NCBI GenBank assembly: GCA_023459675.1
Contig: JAEWTC010000112.1
Location: 1 to 9,311, forward strand
Origin: Bacillota bacterium
GTDB lineage: Bacteria; Bacillota; Clostridia; Christensenellales; Aristaeellaceae
Direction of reading: 5' to 3'
Length of the DNA stretch: 9,311 bases
The notes beneath the pieces were generated by a model that had not been told where the DNA came from, searched no databases, and saw nothing but the letters and a program-made list of their open reading frames with translations. Within the stretch, counting starts at the first letter, position 1; every line of letters starts with the position of its first letter. Positions 5,154-9,311 of the stretch are shown here, in pieces. The position numbers and the translations under genes are program-made.

Positions 5154-6554
5154 CTACACGGGCATAACCTGGGTTTCCTTTTCGAGCATCGTGGAATCAA
5201 CGCCAAGCTGTCGCGCTTGTCGGTACTGGAAGAACTTGATGGCAACCTGCGGGAACAGGGCGTAGCTTAACACGTCCTCTTCCTGCTGGTAGTATTCGCG
5301 GATCTCTTCCCGGTACTTGTCCAATTCCGGGGGAATGTCGTCGGCGGGGCGGTGCGTAATCACCTCGGCGTTGCCGATCACTTTCTTGCGCACTTCCTCG
5401 TTCACGGGCGCGGGGAGGCGGCCGTATTCGCCGCGCAGCAGCGCCTGGGATTCCTTGGGGTTCATCTTGTACGCCTCGCCGCCCAGCACGTTCATCACGG
5501 CCTGCGTACCCACAATCTGGCTGGTGGGGGTTACCAGCGGCGGATAACCGAAGTCCTTGCGCACGCGCGGAACCTCTTCCAGCACTTTGTAGTACTTGTC
5601 CATGGCGTTGGCCTGCTTCAGCTGGCTGATGAGGTTGGAAAGCATGCCGCCGGGCACCTGATACAAAAGCGTGTTCGCGTCGGTCGCCAGTACGCGGGCG
5701 GGATCGCGGAACCCGGCCTTGGTCAGCTCGTCCGCAACGTCGCGGAAGTACGCGGCAAGGTCGATCAGCTTTTTCAGGTCCAGGCCGGTGTCATACTGCG
5801 TGCCCTGCAGCGTGGCAACCATCGCTTCGGTGGAAGGCTGCGCCGTGCCGCCGCCCAGCGGGGACAGGGCGGTGTCGATCACGTCCACGCCCGCTTCCAC
5901 AGCTTTTAAAAGCGTCATCGCGCCGGTACCGGTGGTGTCGTGCGTGTGCAAAACGATGGGCAGGCCGGTTTCAGCCTTCAGCCGCTTGATGAGGCTGTAA
6001 GCGGCGTAGGGGAGCAGAAGGTTGGCCATGTCCTTGATGCAGATGATGTCCGCGCCCATTTCGGCGATCTGGGCGGAGAGTTTCACAAAGTAGTCTTCCG
6101 TATGCACGGGCGAGGTCGTGTAGCTCATGGCTACTTCGGCAGTGCCCTTGTATTTTTTGGTCGCCTTGACGGCGGTTTCCATATTGCGCAGATCGTTGAG
6201 CGCGTCGAAGCAACGGATGATGTCGATGCCGTTTTCCAGCGTCTTCTTCACGAAGAAATCCACAACGTCGTCCGCGTAATGCTTATACCCCAGAATGTTC
6301 TGGCCGCGCAGCAGCATTTGCAGCTTGGTATTGGGCATCGCCTTGCGCATCGCGCGCAGCCGTTCCCAGGGATCCTCGTTCAAAAAACGCAGGCAGCTGT
6401 CAAACGTAGCGCCGCCCCAGACTTCCAAAGAGAAATAGCCCACCTGATCCAGGCGTTCAAACGCCGGGGCCATTTGTTTCGTCGTCATGCGCGTCGCGGC
6501 TTGGCTTTGGTGCGCGTCGCGCAGAATGGTATCGGTAATTCCGACTTTCGCCAT
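5154..6554 (-). CDS. oadA: Oxaloacetate decarboxylase alpha / pyruvate carboxylase subunit B-type carboxyltransferase (5S-like), without biotin domain
   Basis: The enzyme moves a carboxyl group between oxaloacetate/pyruvate and a biotin carrier protein in the cytoplasm. The 466-residue protein has the HMGL-like TIM barrel with the metal and catalytic residues: Asp13 in DTILRDAHQS, the probable carboxylated Lys174 in IKDMANLLLP, and His203/His205 in HTHDTTGTG. The conserved PYC/OADA domain follows (about residues 290-450, including QVPGGMLSNL). It stops there. The C-terminal biotinyl domain of the approximately 590-residue Klebsiella OadA is absent, and the biotin carrier is encoded two genes upstream. 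It therefore resembles the 5S subunit of Propionibacterium transcarboxylase or split OadA forms. GAAAGGAG lies 8 bases before the ATG. It starts 25 bases after the OadB-like gene and ends the operon before a terminator. Whether it works as decarboxylase or transcarboxylase cannot be decided from sequence. Confidence 0.93.
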   Translation of the reverse strand: MAKVGITDTILRDAHQSQAATRMTTKQMAPAFERLDQVGYFSLEVWGGATFDSCLRFLNEDPWERLRAMRKAMPNTKLQMLLRGQNILGYKHYADDVVDFFVKKTLENGIDIIRCFDALNDLRNMETAVKATKKYKGTAEVAMSYTTSPVHTEDYFVKLSAQIAEMGADIICIKDMANLLLPYAAYSLIKRLKAETGLPIVLHTHDTTGTGAMTLLKAVEAGVDVIDTALSPLGGGTAQPSTEAMVATLQGTQYDTGLDLKKLIDLAAYFRDVADELTKAGFRDPARVLATDANTLLYQVPGGMLSNLISQLKQANAMDKYYKVLEEVPRVRKDFGYPPLVTPTSQIVGTQAVMNVLGGEAYKMNPKESQALLRGEYGRLPAPVNEEVRKKVIGNAEVITHRPADDIPPELDKYREEIREYYQQEEDVLSYALFPQVAIKFFQYRQARQLGVDSTMLEKETQVMPV

Positions 6555-6579
6555 GGTAGAGTCTCCTTTCAGATTCAGG

Positions 6580-7818
6580 CTATGCGCCGAACATGCTCAG
6601 CAGGATGCCCGCCGCGATGGCGGAGCCGATCACGCCGGCCACGTTGGGGCCCATCGCGTGCATCAGCAGGAAGTTCGTCGGGTTGGCCTTGCGGCCTTCC
6701 ACCTGGCTTACGCGCGCCGCCATCGGTACGGCGGATACGCCTGCGGAGCCGATCAGCGGGTTGATCTTGCCGCCGGAAATCTTGTTCATCAGCTTGCCTA
6801 GCAGCACGCCGCCCGCGGTACCGAAGCCGAACGCCGTTACGCCCAGTACGATGATCTTGATCGTCGTCAGCTGCAGGAACGTTTCCGCGCTTGCGGTCGC
6901 GCCGACGGTCACACCCAGGAAAATAACGACGATGTTGTTCATATCGTTCTGCGCCGTTTTGCTCAGCCGTTCCACCACGCCGCTTTCGCGGAAGAGGTTG
7001 CCCAGCATCAGCATGCCGATCAGCGGGGCCGCGGAGGGCAGCAGCAGCGTGCAGATAATGGTGACCGCGATCGGGAAAATGATCTTCTCCCGCTTGGATA
7101 CCGGCCGCAGCTGCTCCATCACAATTTCACGCTCTTTTTTCGTCGTAAGCGCGCGCATGATGGGCGGCTGGATCACCGGCACCAGCGCCATGTAGCTGTA
7201 GGCCGCAATGGCGATCGGGCCTAGCAGGTGCGGGGCAAGCTTGCCGGTCAGGTAGATGGCGGTGGGGCCGTCCGCGCCGCCGATGATGCCGATGGACGCG
7301 CTTTCCGCCGGGGTAAAGCCCAGCAGGTTGGCGCCGATAAAGGTGATGAAGATGCCCAGCTGGGCAGCCGCGCCCAGCAGCAGGCTCTTGGGGTTGGCGA
7401 TCAGCGGGCCGAAATCGGTCATCGCGCCTACGCCCAGGAAGATCAGCGGGGGATAGATCCCCAGTTTCACGCCCTGGTAGAGGTAATACAGAAGCCCGCC
7501 GGTCTGCTTGATGTACTGGTAGGTTATGGAGCCGTCGTCCATAATCACCTTGGTACCTTCTTTGCCGGCGTGGGTCGCGGTGGCAAAATACTCATAAATC
7601 GGGTGATCCATCAGCCCGTTGAGCGGAAGGTTAACCAGCAGCATGCCAAACGCGATGGGCAGCAGCAGAAGCGGTTCATACTTCTTTACTACCGCAAGGT
7701 AAATCAGCACGCAGGCGATGACGATCATCACCAGGTTAAGCGGCGAATCAAACAGCGTGATGAAGCCCGAAGATACGTACAGCTTTTTCAAACTGTCCAG
7801 GATATTAAAGTTCTCCAT
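6580..7818 (-). CDS. oadB: Na+-translocating decarboxylase beta subunit (OadB/MmdB/GcdB family)
   Basis: This integral membrane subunit decarboxylates carboxybiotin and couples it to outward Na+ pumping. The 412-residue protein has about nine to eleven hydrophobic segments and the family's invariant motifs: GVGAMTDFGPLIANP (about residues 129-143), IGIIGGADGPTAIYL (176-190, with Asp183 equivalent to the Na+-binding aspartate studied in Klebsiella OadB), NDMNNIVVIFLGVTVGATAS (around 300) and the C-terminal GSAGVSAVPMAARVSQ. Length is normal for a Firmicute form with an extra loop near residues 75-105. It lies between the biotin carrier and the OadA-like gene, as expected for a membrane decarboxylase complex. 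The AAAGGAG (7832-7838) lies 13 bases before the ATG, unusually far, and a 7-codon frame starts in that gap. The symbol refers to the family; mmdB would be equally fair. Confidence 0.95.
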   Translation of the reverse strand: MENFNILDSLKKLYVSSGFITLFDSPLNLVMIVIACVLIYLAVVKKYEPLLLLPIAFGMLLVNLPLNGLMDHPIYEYFATATHAGKEGTKVIMDDGSITYQYIKQTGGLLYYLYQGVKLGIYPPLIFLGVGAMTDFGPLIANPKSLLLGAAAQLGIFITFIGANLLGFTPAESASIGIIGGADGPTAIYLTGKLAPHLLGPIAIAAYSYMALVPVIQPPIMRALTTKKEREIVMEQLRPVSKREKIIFPIAVTIICTLLLPSAAPLIGMLMLGNLFRESGVVERLSKTAQNDMNNIVVIFLGVTVGATASAETFLQLTTIKIIVLGVTAFGFGTAGGVLLGKLMNKISGGKINPLIGSAGVSAVPMAARVSQVEGRKANPTNFLLMHAMGPNVAGVIGSAIAAGILLSMFGA

Positions 7819-7864
7819 GGTGGTCCATCCACTCCTTTTTTATGCTCTGCACGGGAGCGGGGGA

Positions 7865-8257
7865 TCAGCCGATAACGACAAGCAAATCTCCGCTGCCAAC
7901 GGACGCGCCTTTTCCTACGGCAATCTGCTTCACAGCGCCGTCCGCGGGCGAGACGATTTCGTTTTCCATCTTCATCGCTTCCAAAATCAACAGCACGTCG
8001 CCTTTTTTCACGGCGGCGCCGACTGCGCATTTAATATCCATAATCGTACCGGGCATCGGCGAGGTTACCTTGGCGCCGGCTACGGGCGCTGCGGCCTTGG
8101 GGGCGGGAGCGGGCGCAGGCGCGGCTGCGGGGGCTGCGGCAACGGGTGCGGCGGCAACGGGAGCTGCGGCTACGGGGGCGGCGGGAGCGGCTGCTCCCAT
8201 TTCTTCAACGGACACCTGATAGGAAACACCATTCACGGTAATATGGAACTGACGCAT
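7865..8257 (-). CDS. Biotin carboxyl carrier protein (MmdC / 1.3S-like gamma subunit)
   Basis: The carrier swings covalently bound biotin between carboxyltransferase and membrane decarboxylase. The 130-residue protein has a short N-terminal segment (MRQFHITVNGVSYQVSVEEM), an Ala/Pro-rich flexible linker (about residues 22-58) with three PVAAA repeats, and a biotinyl domain (about 63-130). That domain contains SPMPGT and EAMKMEN, with biotin acceptor Lys96 35 residues from the C-terminus, the standard distance. The ATG at 8257 was preferred because AAGGAGG (8267-8273) lies 9 bases upstream. The ATG at 8266 touches the Shine-Dalgarno and would add only MTA. It is the only biotin carrier in the visible operon, so both carboxyltransferases flanking it probably depend on it. 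It resembles Veillonella MmdC and Propionibacterium 1.3S. Confidence 0.95.
   Translation of the reverse strand: MRQFHITVNGVSYQVSVEEMGAAAPAAPVAAAPVAAAPVAAAPAAAPAPAPAPKAAAPVAGAKVTSPMPGTIMDIKCAVGAAVKKGDVLLILEAMKMENEIVSPADGAVKQIAVGKGASVGSGDLLVVIG
8132..8176 (-). repeat. Three tandem 15-bp repeats in the biotin-carrier linker
   Basis: Three consecutive 15-base units, differing only at a few third-codon positions, encode PVAAA three times (residues 28-42 of the carrier). They sit inside a longer Ala/Pro tract (about 8099-8194). Such linkers vary in length by slippage, and flexibility rather than sequence seems to matter. Confidence 0.85.
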
Positions 8258-8288
8258 AGCGGTCATCCTCCTTCAATGTTTGCGGTTC

Positions 8289-8636
8289 TTATAACCGGCT
8301 GTAAATCTGGTCGTCCCTGCCTGCGCGGTTCCAGGCGGGCGCGTTATGAATACGGCGTACCCTGCGCACCACAAAGCCGACGTCCTCCTGCCATACGGCG
8401 GAAATCGCGGCGGTGATGGCGGCGATCACGTCGGGCGTGATACCCTCTTCCATCGCAGGCTGCGCCGGAGAATCGGGGGTTACCATTTCCTCCTGCAAGG
8501 GGTCCGATTGTTTTTTGGAGCGTTCTTTGAACGCCATCTCCATGCCCTTGATGCAGAAGATCAATAGCGTCAGGCCCGCAAAAACCACCAGCATCCCAAT
8601 CGCGCCGACGGAAAGGCCGAAAACCAATTTATCCAT
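8289..8636 (-). CDS. OadG/MmdD-like small membrane subunit of Na+-pump decarboxylase
   Basis: OadG-family proteins (gamma/delta subunits) anchor and assemble the decarboxylase complex, tying the cytoplasmic carboxyltransferase to the beta subunit. The 115-residue protein has one N-terminal transmembrane helix (about residues 5-29, GLSVGAIGMLVVFAGLTLLIF). A charged, proline-containing linker follows, then an alanine/isoleucine-rich helix (about 67-82, DVIAAITAAISAVW), and a C-terminal AWNRAGRDDQIYSRL tail seen in longer MmdD/OadG-like proteins of anaerobes. The ATG follows an AGGAAG-type site about 6 bases upstream. It starts 21 bases after the carboxyltransferase and is followed by the biotin carrier, the usual mmdA-mmdD-mmdC order. 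Sequence similarity in this family is low, so position in the operon carries much of the call. Confidence 0.85.
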   Translation of the reverse strand: MDKLVFGLSVGAIGMLVVFAGLTLLIFCIKGMEMAFKERSKKQSDPLQEEMVTPDSPAQPAMEEGITPDVIAAITAAISAVWQEDVGFVVRRVRRIHNAPAWNRAGRDDQIYSRL

Positions 8637-8657
8637 TGTATTCTTCCTTTCCTTGGG

Positions 8658-9311
8658 CTACATCGGCATATTGCCGTGCTTTTTGGCGGGGTTGTAGTCG
8701 CGCTTGGAGGCGAGCATCTCCAGCGCCGAAGCCAGTACCTTGCGGGTCTCGGCGGGATTGATGATATCGTCCAGCAGCCCGGCTTCCGCCGCAACGACGG
8801 CGCTTGCCGCGGTTTTTACAAACTCGCTGGCATACTTCGCGCGGGAGGCCTCGGGCGTGCTGGCGGTATCCGCGCTGACCTTGTCCGCATAAAGCACCGC
8901 AACGGCGGCTTCCGGCGTCAGCGCGCTGATGACGGCACCCGGCCACGCAAACGTAACGTCCGCGGAGGCTTTGCCGCCCATCGCCACATACGCCTGGCCG
9001 ATGGCGTTGCCCGTGATCACCGCGAGCTTTGGCACCGTGGCCGTCGCAAACGCGTACAGGAGCTGGCTTTGCGCGTTCATCAACCAGCTTTGCGCGTCCA
9101 AACCGTTTACCTTCACGCCGCTGGTGTTGACGAAGCTTATGACCGGCAGGTTAAAGCAGTCCATAAAATGCACGAACCGCGCGGCCTTCTGCAGCGCGCC
9201 GGCCGTCAGATATCCGCCCGCCGTTGCGACAACGCCCACGGAGCGGCCCGCGATGCGGCCCATGACGGTTCTCATGCCGTTTTCATAGGCGGGCGTCAGC
9301 TCCACCACGGT
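8658..9311 (-). CDS. Acyl-CoA-type carboxyltransferase subunit (MmdA/PccB/12S-like), partial, C-terminal 217 residues
   Basis: The frame stays open to the window edge, so the start and N-terminal domain are missing (about half to 60% of a roughly 500-residue family protein). The visible part is the C-terminal crotonase-like domain: GRIAGRSVGVVAT, a helix AARFVHFMDCFNLPVISFVNTSG, LLYAFATATVPKLAVITGNAIGQAYVAM, ADVTFAWPGAVISALTPEAAV, and the tail ASALEMLASKRDYNPAKKHGNMPM, close in kind to the KKHGNIPL ending of MmdA. It should move a carboxyl group between an acyl-CoA and biotin. Two normally conserved stretches differ: the PGFxPGxxQExxGIIRHGAK region is replaced by an unlike SGVKVNGLDAQSWLMNAQSQ, and GGAY reads GQAY. 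The substrate (methylmalonyl-CoA, another acyl-CoA) is therefore not assigned. It is the first visible gene of the decarboxylase operon. Confidence 0.88.
   Translation of the reverse strand, partial: TVVELTPAYENGMRTVMGRIAGRSVGVVATAGGYLTAGALQKAARFVHFMDCFNLPVISFVNTSGVKVNGLDAQSWLMNAQSQLLYAFATATVPKLAVITGNAIGQAYVAMGGKASADVTFAWPGAVISALTPEAAVAVLYADKVSADTASTPEASRAKYASEFVKTAASAVVAAEAGLLDDIINPAETRKVLASALEMLASKRDYNPAKKHGNMPM

Noticed and set aside
5940..6764. 274-residue + strand frame opposite the OadA/OadB genes
   Set aside because: It is a mirror of strongly conserved minus-strand genes, rich in Arg/His/Gly, with no ribosome binding site or recognisable domain. The same holds for the long + strand frames at 4570-5265, 5352-5909, 7228-7875 and 7718-8416.
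8132..8176. Tandem repeats as a CRISPR-like or mobile repeat
   Set aside because: The 15-base units are in frame, directly adjacent without spacers, and encode the expected flexible Ala/Pro linker of a biotin carrier.

Overview
The window looks like a GC-rich Firmicute of class Clostridia, probably a strict anaerobe. This is inferred from the Bacillota-style secE-nusG-rplK-rplA block, strong AGGAGG-type ribosome binding sites, a YugP-family membrane peptidase, and a biotin-dependent Na+-pump decarboxylase operon typical of fermenters. No rRNA, tRNA, insertion sequence, phage gene or CRISPR array is visible.

Left part (1-2147, + strand): secE, nusG, rplK (L11) and rplA (L1), a housekeeping transcription/translation cluster. 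It ends in a strong palindromic terminator directly after rplA, so rplJ/rplL (L10/L7-L12), which often follow, are not here. The most informative non-coding signals are two RNA motifs, one before rplK and one before rplA. Both copy the L1-binding site of 23S rRNA (GTGGGAGG paired with an AATACCAC-like strand) and sit directly against the Shine-Dalgarno sequences. They imply feedback control by L1 at two points in one operon.

Middle part (2148-5153): about 180 bases without a gene, then four genes on the minus strand. In transcription order these are a GNAT acetyltransferase, a YugP-like zinc metallopeptidase, a TraB/GumN-family lipoprotein-like or secreted protein, and a NUDIX hydrolase. A sigma-A-like promoter overlapping the GNAT stop codon probably drives peptidase-TraB and perhaps NUDIX. 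A long inverted repeat lies just before the NUDIX gene.

Right part (5110-9311, minus strand): an operon running in from the right edge. It encodes a carboxyltransferase subunit of the acyl-CoA type (only its C-terminal 217 residues are in view), an OadG-like small membrane subunit, a separate biotin carrier protein, the OadB-type Na+-translocating beta subunit, and an OadA-type (5S) oxaloacetate/pyruvate carboxyltransferase lacking its own biotin domain. A terminator follows. One biotin carrier could thus serve two carboxyltransferases of different substrate class plus the membrane pump. This could combine a transcarboxylase (12S-like, 1.3S-like, 5S-like) with a sodium pump. The acyl-CoA-type subunit is divergent at motifs normally conserved in MmdA/PccB, so its substrate is open.

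Several starts were moved from the longest possible reading frame on ribosome-binding-site grounds (NUDIX, YugP-like, GNAT, biotin carrier). Nothing here is clearly a wholly new system. The best leads are the paired L1 motifs and the mixed decarboxylase/transcarboxylase operon.
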